Of a stretch of 64,000 nt of DNA, positions 17,051 through 25,851 are shown in pieces. Location of the stretch: NCBI RefSeq assembly GCF_036567765.1, contig NZ_DATCTU010000104.1, forward strand, positions 1-64,000, read 5' to 3'. Numbering within the stretch: the first letter of the stretch is position 1; every line of letters starts with the position of its first letter. The stretch comes from Pseudobacteroides sp. Its GTDB lineage: Bacteria; Bacillota; Clostridia; Acetivibrionales; DSM-2933. A program made the translations under genes and the position numbers. The notes beneath the pieces were generated by a model. The model searched no databases. It saw only the letters and a list, made by a program, of their open reading frames with translations, and was not told the DNA's origin.

Positions 17051-17986
17051 CTAAAAATTCCCTTCGAGCCATTGAAAGGCTTTTGAGACCATCTTCTGGT
17101 GATTGGCATCAACTTTATTGCTTCCATGGGTCTTGCTGTTATAAAAGTGAATATCAAAATGTCCATCCATACCATTATTCTTAACCATATCCAAATTTAA
17201 ACCTGTACCATATCCGCCGCTTCTATATGAAACATTAGCATTTACAGGTTCACTGTCTAATCCGGCATGTGGCATACCGGCCATTGATGCAGGTATCTTT
17301 ATTCCGTCTATAGTTACAATAACTGCCCTTCTGTTCCAGCTCCACTGATCGCCATAAATACTTTTGAGAATATCAGTATCCTTTTTCGTAAGAGGCTCAC
17401 AATCAGCGTGATTATAACCATAACTTCTCAGCACCTTAAAACTTAAGCCTGTATCAATATCAAAAACAACAGCTTCGGTTTCACGGGCAAAGATATCCTC
17501 CACACCACCAAACCATGGAATTAAGGACCCTCCCCTTTCATACTCAGCTCTTGAAGAAATTTTAGGTGCAGGCTTTGTCTCACTGTCTGAAGTAAAATCG
17601 GATGTTTTCATAACTGTTAAATTGTTTGTTGCACTAGCTGCTACTTTTTCTGTTGGTTTACTGCTTGTCATCGCAGCACCGTCCCTTGATAAAGCATCAT
17701 TGATAGCTTTATAAGTTTTTGGCCCTACAATGCCATCGGCTTTTAAGCCATATTTTTTCTGGAGCTTTAATACGGAACTTTGAGTCACTGATCCAAAGTA
17801 GCCAGTGCTCTTTAAATTAAAATATCCGGCCTGCCTCAGATTGTTCTGGAGTGTAGTAACTGCCGTTCCCTTTGAACCTTTTTGAAGATTTGATGATGCA
17901 GCTTGAACATTTACAGGATTTGCATAAATTCCTGCAGACAGTCCAATAGCCGCAATAGAACTGAACAACACCTTTTTGCTAATCAT
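17051..17986 (-). CDS. Secreted protein with peptidoglycan-binding domain and unknown His-rich C-terminal domain
   Basis: The start is the ATG ending at 17986 (311 residues), preceded by AGAGGGG. A signal peptide (about 1-29, ending VQAA) is followed by one PG_binding_1 domain (about 32-95: LQKGSKGTAVTTLQNNLRQAG ... DGIVGPKTYKAIN). A Ser/Thr-rich spacer and a C-terminal domain of about 150 residues complete the protein. That domain contains conserved-looking H and D residues (YNHADC, MPHAGLDSE, GHFDIHFYNSKTHG) that could bind a metal, but I cannot name the family. A cell-wall hydrolase is the reasonable reading. Its mRNA begins with a c-di-AMP riboswitch, a control element typical of wall-lytic proteins. 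Confidence 0.78.
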   Translation of the reverse strand: MISKKVLFSSIAAIGLSAGIYANPVNVQAASSNLQKGSKGTAVTTLQNNLRQAGYFNLKSTGYFGSVTQSSVLKLQKKYGLKADGIVGPKTYKAINDALSRDGAAMTSSKPTEKVAASATNNLTVMKTSDFTSDSETKPAPKISSRAEYERGGSLIPWFGGVEDIFARETEAVVFDIDTGLSFKVLRSYGYNHADCEPLTKKDTDILKSIYGDQWSWNRRAVIVTIDGIKIPASMAGMPHAGLDSEPVNANVSYRSGGYGTGLNLDMVKNNGMDGHFDIHFYNSKTHGSNKVDANHQKMVSKAFQWLEGNF

Positions 17987-18044
17987 AAATTGTACCCCTC
18001 TCTTGTAGTTTACATAAAGCTTGAAATACACAATACTTTTTCTG

Positions 18045-18142
18045 TAAACTCACTGCCTACGAGGTTAGTTGACGGGTTAGGTAGAAGAGACACCCTTTAC
18101 GCAAATACGTAATTTACCCCAAAAATTAGGTCCCCCGTTTCT
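18045..18142 (-). promoter_or_regulatory. Cyclic di-AMP riboswitch (ydaO/yuaA class)
   Basis: In minus-strand sense the leader contains the conserved blocks of this class in order: a GGGGGACCTAA start, TTTTTGGGGTAAATTA, AGGGTG, CTCTTCTACCTAACCCGTCA and the near-invariant CTAACCTCGTAGGC. It lies about 60 bases upstream of the peptidoglycan-binding protein gene in the same direction. Known members usually switch genes off when c-di-AMP is high and often control wall hydrolases and osmolyte transport. Boundaries are approximate; the expression platform was not resolved. The remaining gap to 18445 shows nothing else clear. Confidence 0.88.
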
Positions 18143-18445
18143 TATATAAGATTTAAGAATTAGGCTATTTAATTTTAGCACTATCAGTTTACATAATAAA
18201 GGTGTAATTGGTGGGCAAAAAAGTGAACTATTGTTTATGAATAATATTTATTTTTCTGAGTGATGAAGGATTTTTATTATTTATATTGAATATACATAAT
18301 TGATGATTATTTTCGATGACCGAATTCCTTTCATATTGCATTATATCTACAAATGAATAATTTCGGATAGCTTAATATATAGTACATCTTATAAGTCTGC
18401 TTATTTTAGGGCATAATATTTTACACTGGTGAAAGGGTGATCCTA

Positions 18446-20890
18446 ATGAAAGCAATAATTATGGCTGGAGGAGAAGGCTCAAGGCTGCGTCCCCTTACTT
18501 GTGACTTGCCAAAACCCATGGTCAATGTTGCTAACAAGCCAATAATGGAGCATATAATAAACTTATTGAAACTGCATGGCATTACTGAAATAGGTATTAC
18601 ATTAATGTACTTGCCGCAAAAGATAAGGGATTACTTTGGAAATGGCTCCAGCTTTGGAGTTAATCTTCATTACTTTACCGAAGATACTCCATTAGGTACC
18701 GCCGGAAGTGTTAAAAACGCCGGTGATTTTCTTGATGAAACTTTTGTTGTTATAAGTGGAGACTCACTTACAAATATCAATCTCAAAAACGCCATAAATT
18801 TTCATTACTCAAAAAAATCCAAAGCCACCCTTATCCTCACAAAGGTTGACGTACCTCTTGAGTATGGTGTAGTACTGGCTGATAAGGAAGGACGTATAGA
18901 GGGCTTTTTAGAAAAGCCAAGCTGGGGAGAAGTTTTCAGCGATACCGTGAATACAGGTACATATATTTTAGAGCCAGATGTTTTAGATTATTTTCCTTTT
19001 GGCAAAAAGTTTGATTTTAGCCAGGATTTATTTCCAATGATGTTAAAAAAACATGACCCCCTTTATGGCTATGTGACTCATGACTACTGGTGCGACATAG
19101 GTGACCTTAATGCATATTTGCAGGCACATTATGATATTTTTCAAGGCAAAATAAATCTTCTCAATGATTATACCGAAATAAAAAAAGGCATTTGGGTTGG
19201 ATCGGGTACCCTTATTGAGCCTAATGCAATGATCAGCGGCCCCTGTATAATAGGCAACAATTGCCGTATTTCCAACAGTGCCGCCATAGAAGATATGTGC
19301 GTTATAGGGGACAACAATGTAATCGAGGGTGAGACCTCAATAAAAAGAAGTGTAATTTGGGATAGCAATTATATAGAGTACGGTTCTCAAATAAGAGGCT
19401 CAATAATTTGTAACAAGGTTAACTTCAAGCACTATGTCTCAATATTTGAAAATGCTGTTATCGGGGATAAATGTATTGTAAATGAGAGGGCTATAATAAA
19501 GCCCGGAATAAAGATTTGGCCTCAAAAAACCATTGACCCCCTTGCAATTGTTGACAGAAACATGGTCTGGGGTTCTAAACACAATAAGTCCATCTTTGGT
19601 GAAAACGGTCTATCAGGTATTATAAATGTGGATATATCACCGGAGTTTGCTTCACGTCTAGGTGCTGCGTACGGCTCCATTTATAAAAAGGGTTCGAAGG
19701 TTGTTGTAAGCTCTACCACATCCAATTCAGCCAGGATGTTCAAGCATGCTTTTGCAGCCGGCATTTTGTCCGTTGGCGTGGAGGTATTCAACCTGAGCAG
19801 TCTCCTTACTCCCATATCCCGCCATGCCATTAATTTTCTGTCGGTAGAAGGCGGAATACATGTAAAACTCAGCAATGACAACCCAAACAAGCTGCGTGTG
19901 GATTTTATGGACTCCAAAGGAGCCAGCATAAGCAGAATTACTGAAAGAAAAATTGAGAACGCCTTTTTCAGGGAAGACTTCAGACGATGCTCCGGGGAAG
20001 AGATTAGCAGACTGAATAATATTACTGATTTTAAGAATTATTATGTACGCTCTATATTAAATGATGTCAATACTGATGCCATAAGGACTTTTCCTCAGAA
20101 GATATGCATAATCTCCCCTTCCGATTTTGTTATATCTCTTGTGGTCCCTATGCTTCAAGACATCGGCTGCAAAGTTGTAAGCTTTTCTTCAAGCTTTAAT
20201 GCTAAGAAAAGAATAATCGAGGAAATCGAAAAAACAAATGCGGACTTTGCTGCATTCATTGACAGCAATGGTGAAACCCTTTCACTTATTGATAAAACAG
20301 GCAATGTTATAAATGATGACTTGTTTCTTTCTCTTACATCACTTATAATGTTTAAGAATATGGCAAACTCAAAGGTTGTTGTGCCCATTACAGCCCCGTC
20401 AATCATAGAGGCTATGGCAAAGAAATACAATGGCAATGTTTTAAGAACCAAGACCTCTCCTCAGGCCGTTATGGAGCAAATGCTCAATCACAACCTTTTA
20501 AAAACCAGAGAAAATATGTACCAGTTCCTGCTCAATTTTGATGCATTGGCTGGGCTGGTCAAAATTATAGAATATTTATGCAAGAATAAAACCCATCTTG
20601 CTCAGGTCATTGAGGAAATACCTGCTTTTTATGTCAGTAAAAAGAAGATCTTCTGTCCATGGGAATTAAAAGGCAAAGTAATGAGAACTCTAATAACAGA
20701 AAAGAACGATGAAAAAGTAGAGCTTTTAGATGGGGTTAAGTTTATAATGGAAAGCGGATGGGTTCTTGTTTTGCCTGATGCGGATATGCCTCTTTGCAGA
20801 GTTTACTCCGAAGGTGATACACCTCAGATAGCCGAATCGATATCGGAAAAGTATCTGGACAAAATAAGGACAATTATTAATACTAGATAG
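18446..20890 (+). CDS. Sugar-1-phosphate nucleotidyltransferase fused to a phosphomannomutase-like domain
   Basis: The ATG at 18446 follows AAAGGGTGA; a GTG three codons upstream is less likely. The 814-residue protein starts with a nucleotidyltransferase domain (KAIIMAGGEGSRLRPLT at the N-terminus, DSLTN near 112 and VNTGTYI near 170). A left-handed beta-helix with hexapeptide repeats (about 245-370) and a phosphohexomutase-like half (about 385-814) follow. It resembles the GDP-mannose-type fusion proteins of Firmicutes and cyanobacteria that make nucleotide sugars for surface glycans. The mutase part looks degenerate: where the catalytic SASHNP loop is expected it reads LSNDNP, without the His. 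The second activity may therefore be lost or regulatory. Confidence 0.85.
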   Translation: MKAIIMAGGEGSRLRPLTCDLPKPMVNVANKPIMEHIINLLKLHGITEIGITLMYLPQKIRDYFGNGSSFGVNLHYFTEDTPLGTAGSVKNAGDFLDETFVVISGDSLTNINLKNAINFHYSKKSKATLILTKVDVPLEYGVVLADKEGRIEGFLEKPSWGEVFSDTVNTGTYILEPDVLDYFPFGKKFDFSQDLFPMMLKKHDPLYGYVTHDYWCDIGDLNAYLQAHYDIFQGKINLLNDYTEIKKGIWVGSGTLIEPNAMISGPCIIGNNCRISNSAAIEDMCVIGDNNVIEGETSIKRSVIWDSNYIEYGSQIRGSIICNKVNFKHYVSIFENAVIGDKCIVNERAIIKPGIKIWPQKTIDPLAIVDRNMVWGSKHNKSIFGENGLSGIINVDISPEFASRLGAAYGSIYKKGSKVVVSSTTSNSARMFKHAFAAGILSVGVEVFNLSSLLTPISRHAINFLSVEGGIHVKLSNDNPNKLRVDFMDSKGASISRITERKIENAFFREDFRRCSGEEISRLNNITDFKNYYVRSILNDVNTDAIRTFPQKICIISPSDFVISLVVPMLQDIGCKVVSFSSSFNAKKRIIEEIEKTNADFAAFIDSNGETLSLIDKTGNVINDDLFLSLTSLIMFKNMANSKVVVPITAPSIIEAMAKKYNGNVLRTKTSPQAVMEQMLNHNLLKTRENMYQFLLNFDALAGLVKIIEYLCKNKTHLAQVIEEIPAFYVSKKKIFCPWELKGKVMRTLITEKNDEKVELLDGVKFIMESGWVLVLPDADMPLCRVYSEGDTPQIAESISEKYLDKIRTIINTR

Positions 20891-20924
20891 GTAATATTTT
20901 GTCATTACCAGGCAAGGGAGTAAT

Positions 20925-21866
20925 ATGCGTTCGATCACTGTAAGCGGCAAATACATAAATAAAAAACTGGAATATGTAATAAGAAACGAGTTTCCAAACA
21001 TGCCTGCAAGTGCAATGTTTAAGGCGTTCAGAAAAAAAGATATACGGGTAAACGGAGTCAGGGTAAAAGAAGATTACCTGGTTAACCCGGGTTATAAAAT
21101 AGATATCTACATACCGGATAATATTCTAGACGGAAAGCCTGTTTCCAAGGACACTTCAATGAACATAGGTTTTAACGTTGTTTATGAAGACAATAATATT
21201 TTGATAGTAAATAAAGAACAGGGTATCCCGGTACATCCTGACAGCGATCAGAAAGACAATACACTTATTGATAATATCAAATCATACTTAGAGCTAAAGG
21301 GGGACTATTCCCCCCAGAATAAAAACTCATTTACACCATCCCTTTGTCACCGCCTCGACAGGAATACAGGCGGCCTTGTTATTATTGCCAAAAATGAGGA
21401 AAGCCTTAAAACAATCTTTGATAAAATAAAAAATAAAGAGATTAAAAAATATTATCAGTGCCTTGTTCAGGGCCGTGTAGAAAAGAAATCCGCAACCTTG
21501 AAAGCATACCTTGAAAAGGATGCTAGAAAGAGCCGCGTCTTTGTAAGTGATGTTAGATCAAAAAATGCAGTTGAGATTATTACAAAGTACAGGGTACTTT
21601 CCTATGAACCCGGCTATACAAAGCTCGAAGTTGAACTTGTTACAGGCCGCACGCACCAGATTCGTGCTCATTTGGCTTATATAGGACACCCAATTGTGGG
21701 TGACGGCAAATATGGTACCAATCAGTTCAACAGGAGCATGGGAATCAAATCCCAAGCCCTTTGGGCATATAAACTACTCTTTGACTTTGTAGATAAGAGC
21801 TGCCTGGATTATTTAAAAGGAAGAGTTTTTGAGGTCAATCCAGGTTTTAGTCTGCCAAAGGTATAA
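20925..21866 (+). CDS. RluA-family pseudouridine synthase
   Basis: This 313-residue protein has an N-terminal S4 RNA-binding region (about 15-70: NMPASAMFKAFRKKDIRVNGVRV) and the RluA catalytic domain. The motif CHRLDRNTGGLVIIAK contains the nucleophilic Asp in HRLDR, and GRTHQIRAHLAYIGHPIVGD is the second family signature. It should isomerise uridines in 23S rRNA or tRNA, as RluC and RluD do. GGGAG precedes the ATG. It lies 34 bases after the nucleotidyltransferase gene on the same strand, probably in one operon. Confidence 0.93.
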   Translation: MRSITVSGKYINKKLEYVIRNEFPNMPASAMFKAFRKKDIRVNGVRVKEDYLVNPGYKIDIYIPDNILDGKPVSKDTSMNIGFNVVYEDNNILIVNKEQGIPVHPDSDQKDNTLIDNIKSYLELKGDYSPQNKNSFTPSLCHRLDRNTGGLVIIAKNEESLKTIFDKIKNKEIKKYYQCLVQGRVEKKSATLKAYLEKDARKSRVFVSDVRSKNAVEIITKYRVLSYEPGYTKLEVELVTGRTHQIRAHLAYIGHPIVGDGKYGTNQFNRSMGIKSQALWAYKLLFDFVDKSCLDYLKGRVFEVNPGFSLPKV

Positions 21867-21980
21867 GATGTCAAATCCTTTCTCGTTATTCTATTTTATC
21901 CTTAAATATTTTATGCTAAAATAGAAGCAGGTATATTATGCTAAAATAAAAGCAGATATATATTGAAAGGATCATCAACA

Positions 21981-22877
21981 ATGCAAAACATCAACGATAG
22001 CTCTGATATGGAGCAGGAAAGACTATGGAGTTTATTCGAGCATTATAATGACATTGAACGTTGGGAGCAGGCATTACGCGTCATAGAAAGCCTGTTGTCC
22101 CTGGATATAAACAATTATAATTATCATTTTAACCGTGCAAGAGTTTTATACGCACTTGACCAGTATGATGATGCCCTCGATGAATTGCATAACGCTGTTG
22201 AATTGGGGTATACCGGCATTCAGCACAACTTTGAAGCAATGATTCACTGGAGAAAGCGTGATTTTTTTAAAGCTGATGAATGCTTTATAAGAAGTGTTGA
22301 AGAAAATCCCAACGATGCCCATGTTTATTCCTGTTATGCTGATTTTATGATGTTTACAGGCTGTATAGATAAAGCCAACCTCTTAATAGACAAAGCATTG
22401 GAGCTGGAGCCTTCAAACTCTACTGCCAACTTCCTCAAACTTCTTTTTCAAAGTACTACAAATAAAAAGAATTTTGAAACCTTTTTTAATGAAAGGCTTA
22501 TGGAAATTTCCAATGAAGAAGTTGACAAGCTGTTTCACCTTGGGTTTAATGAATACCTTTCAAAAAAATATAAACCTGCCAAAGACCTAATGAGACAAGC
22601 ATTTACATTAGAACCTACCAACAAAAGACTTTCATGGATGATGCATGTATTGGAGTATAAAACCTCAAATTTCTATATGCCCAACAGAATTCTTGAAATG
22701 ACAGGAGGTCATATAGTATGGTGGATGATATTTATTGTGCAGGTTTTGGTTCTAAGATATTTTAAATACTATACCGCTGCATGGTGCATATCTTTTGCAT
22801 TTATTTTAATTTTTTTGTATATCGAATTATCCTACATGCTTTATAATATTTACATATCAAGGAAAGGGGTGATCTGA
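21981..22877 (+). CDS. TPR protein with C-terminal membrane anchor
   Basis: This 298-residue protein (ATG 21981 after AAAGGA; a TTG six codons upstream is less likely) consists of tetratricopeptide-type repeats from about 20 to 225. Visible repeats include YHFNRARVLYALDQYDDAL, AHVYSCYADFMMFTGCIDKA and KLFHLGFNEYLSKKYKPA. Two adjacent hydrophobic segments (about 245-262 and 266-288) follow. It is thus a cytosolic TPR platform tethered to the membrane. Its stop codon abuts the ATG of the next gene, and the third gene overlaps the second, so the three act as a unit. No family name can be given beyond TPR. Confidence 0.8.
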   Translation: MQNINDSSDMEQERLWSLFEHYNDIERWEQALRVIESLLSLDINNYNYHFNRARVLYALDQYDDALDELHNAVELGYTGIQHNFEAMIHWRKRDFFKADECFIRSVEENPNDAHVYSCYADFMMFTGCIDKANLLIDKALELEPSNSTANFLKLLFQSTTNKKNFETFFNERLMEISNEEVDKLFHLGFNEYLSKKYKPAKDLMRQAFTLEPTNKRLSWMMHVLEYKTSNFYMPNRILEMTGGHIVWWMIFIVQVLVLRYFKYYTAAWCISFAFILIFLYIELSYMLYNIYISRKGVI

Positions 22878-23486
22878 ATGCTTTCTGAAGAGATAACCAC
22901 CCCCTCGCTTTCAAGATATGAGAATAACAAAGATATCCAAAAAAAGGCACAAGAAATGGACAGCATCACAGTCCTTACCGTTATAGGCGGCCCGCTGATA
23001 CTAAGATACCAATTTCGTATCACAGCCAAACTTATCGGGATATCACCCAAAAATATACGTCTTGCTACTGTATTGGCATTTATAACCTTTTTTATTGAAG
23101 TAGTGGTTTTTATTATGCTTCCAAGAATTGGACTGCCTTTTGGCATTATTGATGCATTGTTGGTTGGAAGATTTTTTTCACTGATTTTATTGGTAGTATA
23201 TAATAAGCTAACTGAAAAGCACATAAGGCTTGCAAAGTTTTATCACCGTACCGAAGAGATGAACGTGTTGGTTCAGATAGTTATGGGTATATTTGGAATT
23301 TTGGCTGAACTTTTATTGCTTGCAGCAGTTGGATTGGTTGTGGGAGCTACCGCTGTTGTCGCCATTTTATTTTTGGCCATAATATTTTCAGGGAATGTAC
23401 TTTCATTCTATCTATTATATAAAATTATTAAATTTATCTATAAAAAGCTGAAAGGAAGGAAAAACAACCACCATGAACAAGCTTGA
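22878..23486 (+). CDS. Integral membrane protein of the TPR-AAA operon
   Basis: The 202-residue protein begins directly after the preceding stop codon, with AAAGGGGTGAT as ribosome binding site. A polar N-terminus of about 35 residues is followed by four probable membrane segments (about 55-75, 80-112, 130-160 and 162-185) and a basic C-terminal tail (KKLKGRKNNHH). I do not recognise the family. It overlaps the AAA ATPase gene by 14 bases, so translation is likely coupled. Its position suggests that it is the membrane substrate, docking partner or pore of the ATPase. Confidence 0.72.
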   Translation: MLSEEITTPSLSRYENNKDIQKKAQEMDSITVLTVIGGPLILRYQFRITAKLIGISPKNIRLATVLAFITFFIEVVVFIMLPRIGLPFGIIDALLVGRFFSLILLVVYNKLTEKHIRLAKFYHRTEEMNVLVQIVMGIFGILAELLLLAAVGLVVGATAVVAILFLAIIFSGNVLSFYLLYKIIKFIYKKLKGRKNNHHEQA

Positions 23487-24804
23487 CATATTAAAAAAAA
23501 TGCTTGAAAGCAACCCGCAAGATGCTGATACATTGTGCCTTTTAGCCATAGAATACAGAGATTCCAATGACTTTAAAAATGCCGCTGCTACTTTTTCCGA
23601 GGCACTAAAATACGCTGATGAGAAGTCCCGGTCTATAATAGCAGGTGAACTGTCTACCCTTACAATGAAAATATTGTCACAGGACATTGCTCCCTCAACT
23701 GAAGCCAAGGCAAATGACACTACCATCTCGAAGCCGCCAAACAGCGAGCCATCATCAGTTGATGAAAAGTCCGGTGGCTTTAAAGTAATCCATGGTAAAA
23801 TTGATCTCAAAAAAACTCAAGATACCGATATCCATTCTGACACTGCGGATATAGATGAGGAAGATAATCTGATACCTCTCAAAGTTCTTGAGCACAAAAG
23901 AATGGAAACAATGGGTCAATTACCTGTTGATGAAGAAAAAAATACAGTAAGTTTTTCAGATGTCGGAGGTCTTGATAAACTCAAGGATTCCATACGTATG
24001 AAGATTATCAAACCCTTTCAGCATCCAGGACTATTTGATCGCTTCAGGAAAAAAATCGGCGGCGGAATCCTTCTGTTCGGCCCTCCGGGATGCGGCAAAA
24101 CCTTTATAGCCAGAGCAACAGCCGGAGAATGCGGGGCCAAATTTGTGCCTGTTCATATAACAGATATCCTGGACCCTTACTTAGGTGTCAGCTCTCAAAA
24201 TATAAAACAGGTCTTTTCAACAGCCAGAGCAAGAAAGCCCTGCATACTATTTTTTGATGAAATAGATACCATAGGTTATAACAGATCAAAATTGTCCGGC
24301 GACACAATGCGGCCGATTATAGATCAACTTCTAATAGAAATTGAGGGAATAGATTCTTCTACCGATAAACTATTGATAATAGGTGCTACCAACATGCCCT
24401 GGGACGTAGACCCTGCATTAAGGCGTCCGGGAAGGTTTGATAAATCAGTGTTTGTTCCCCCACCAGATGAAAAAGCCCGCCAGACCATATTCAGATTAAA
24501 AATGCTGGATAGGCCCTGTGGACCGATAGATTATGGAAGATTAGCCAACTGCACCGAGCTTTATTCGGGTGCTGACATTGAAAATGTAGTGGAATCCGCA
24601 GCAGAAGAGGTCATAATTGAAATAATGAGTACTGGCGTGGAACGCCCCATAAGCATGTCAGACCTTTTGAATGTCATAGAAAGAACAAAGCCTACGACTA
24701 TAGAATGGTTAAGGACTATAAAGAATTATGTCCTTTATTCCAATCAAACAGGATTTTATGATGATGTTCAGGACTACCTTGTCCGACACAAGAAGTTAAT
24801 ATAA
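23473..24804 (+). CDS. Classical-clade AAA ATPase with N-terminal TPR
   Basis: The 443-residue protein has an N-terminal helical TPR-like repeat (about 5-65, PQDADTLCLLAIEYRDSNDFKNAA), a low-complexity linker to about 150, and one AAA module of the CDC48/Vps4-like classical clade. The motifs are SFSDVGGLDKLKD, Walker A GPPGCGKT, Walker B ILFFDEID, sensor 1 GATNMPWDVD and the arginine-finger RRPGRFD. There is no protease or second ATPase domain. A single AAA ring with a TPR or MIT-like N-domain is the design of membrane-associated remodelling or segregase enzymes. The partners are probably the two membrane proteins encoded just upstream. The actual substrate is unknown. Confidence 0.85.
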   Translation: MNKLDILKKMLESNPQDADTLCLLAIEYRDSNDFKNAAATFSEALKYADEKSRSIIAGELSTLTMKILSQDIAPSTEAKANDTTISKPPNSEPSSVDEKSGGFKVIHGKIDLKKTQDTDIHSDTADIDEEDNLIPLKVLEHKRMETMGQLPVDEEKNTVSFSDVGGLDKLKDSIRMKIIKPFQHPGLFDRFRKKIGGGILLFGPPGCGKTFIARATAGECGAKFVPVHITDILDPYLGVSSQNIKQVFSTARARKPCILFFDEIDTIGYNRSKLSGDTMRPIIDQLLIEIEGIDSSTDKLLIIGATNMPWDVDPALRRPGRFDKSVFVPPPDEKARQTIFRLKMLDRPCGPIDYGRLANCTELYSGADIENVVESAAEEVIIEIMSTGVERPISMSDLLNVIERTKPTTIEWLRTIKNYVLYSNQTGFYDDVQDYLVRHKKLI

Positions 24805-24810
24805 TCGATA

Positions 24811-24838
24811 AAAGGCCGAGGATACATCCCCGGCCTTT
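24811..24838. terminator. Terminator after the AAA ATPase gene
   Basis: AAGGCCGAGGA and TCCCCGGCCTT pair with one mismatch over a four-base loop, followed by TTTTT on the plus strand. The hairpin also ends the converging CAP-protein gene. Confidence 0.88.
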
Positions 24839-24853
24839 TTAACCATTTAATTA

Positions 24854-25708
24854 TTATCTTCCTATAAACATCTGAACCAATACTTTTCCATATGTGGGAC
24901 TGCTTACTATACCTATACCGTTATAGTTAAAGTCAGCCTTCAATATGTTGGCCTTATGCCCCGGAGAATTCATCCAAGCCTTAAAAGCACCTTCTATTGT
25001 TGAATTCCCTGCTATGTTTTCACCTGCATATTTGAAGCTGACTCCAAACTGTCTCATCATATCAAATGGTGATCCATAGGTTGGAGAATCATGTGAGAAA
25101 TAATTCTTATCAACCATATCCTGAGCCTTAAGCCTTGCTACCTTAACCAACTGCATATCAAACTTCAGAGGTCCAAGACCTGCATCAGATCTCGCCTTGT
25201 TAATAAGGCTTAACAATGCTTCTTCCTCCGAAGTTGTACCTGTTGGTGAAGGACCTGTTATGACAGGAGTAGGAGCAATTGATGGCTTTGGCGATGGAAT
25301 TACAACCGACGGTTTTGGTGTTGGAGCCACAGCCGATGGTTTTGGTGTACTAACAGGAGCTTTTGTCCATTTAGGAGTCGCAGGTGTCAAAGTTCCATTC
25401 CCAGCAACCTTAAGAAAGCTCTTATTGGCCATTCCAACACAGCCTTTTACAGGCTCATAAACCGCGTACCAATCCCCGTATTTACCAAAAATCTTCACAG
25501 TCTGGCCTTTTTTAAGTACACATACTATCTGATGACTAGTTGAAGGTCCTTGGCGAACATTCAAGTATTCAGCCGTGACAGTAGCATTAGTGATATTAAC
25601 ATTTTGTATTGTTCCATAGCTGCCTGTCTGTGCATTTGCACCTGAGTAGCCCATTATACAGGAACAGATTATAGTAAATACCACCAGAAAAACTATCTTT
25701 CTCTTCAT
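24854..25708 (-). CDS. Secreted SH3b-CAP domain protein (YkwD-like)
   Basis: This 284-residue protein has a signal peptide (about 1-26, ending ANA), a bacterial SH3 domain (about 40-103: AEYLNVRQGPSTSHQIVCVLKKGQTVKI), a Pro/Thr/Ser-rich linker (about 108-158) and a C-terminal CAP (SCP/PR-1) domain (about 161-284). CAP signatures are LINKARSDAGLGPL, the His of YFSHDSP, GENIAGN and AWMNSPGHKANIL. SH3b modules bind wall peptides, so it is probably held in the cell wall. Related clostridial proteins (YkwD/SafA type) are often associated with spores or the envelope; the CAP activity is uncertain. GGAGG precedes the ATG. It stands alone between two oppositely oriented units. Confidence 0.9.
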   Translation of the reverse strand: MKRKIVFLVVFTIICSCIMGYSGANAQTGSYGTIQNVNITNATVTAEYLNVRQGPSTSHQIVCVLKKGQTVKIFGKYGDWYAVYEPVKGCVGMANKSFLKVAGNGTLTPATPKWTKAPVSTPKPSAVAPTPKPSVVIPSPKPSIAPTPVITGPSPTGTTSEEEALLSLINKARSDAGLGPLKFDMQLVKVARLKAQDMVDKNYFSHDSPTYGSPFDMMRQFGVSFKYAGENIAGNSTIEGAFKAWMNSPGHKANILKADFNYNGIGIVSSPTYGKVLVQMFIGR

Positions 25709-25851
25709 ATAATCCCTCCAGTTTGTTCAATTATTGTTTCCATCCATTATCGGAATCACACAAACAAACGTATTTGTTAATAGTATTAACAGATTTGGCT
25801 GAATTATTTATATATATTAAATTCTATTATGAAAGAAGTTTTTCTTTATTA

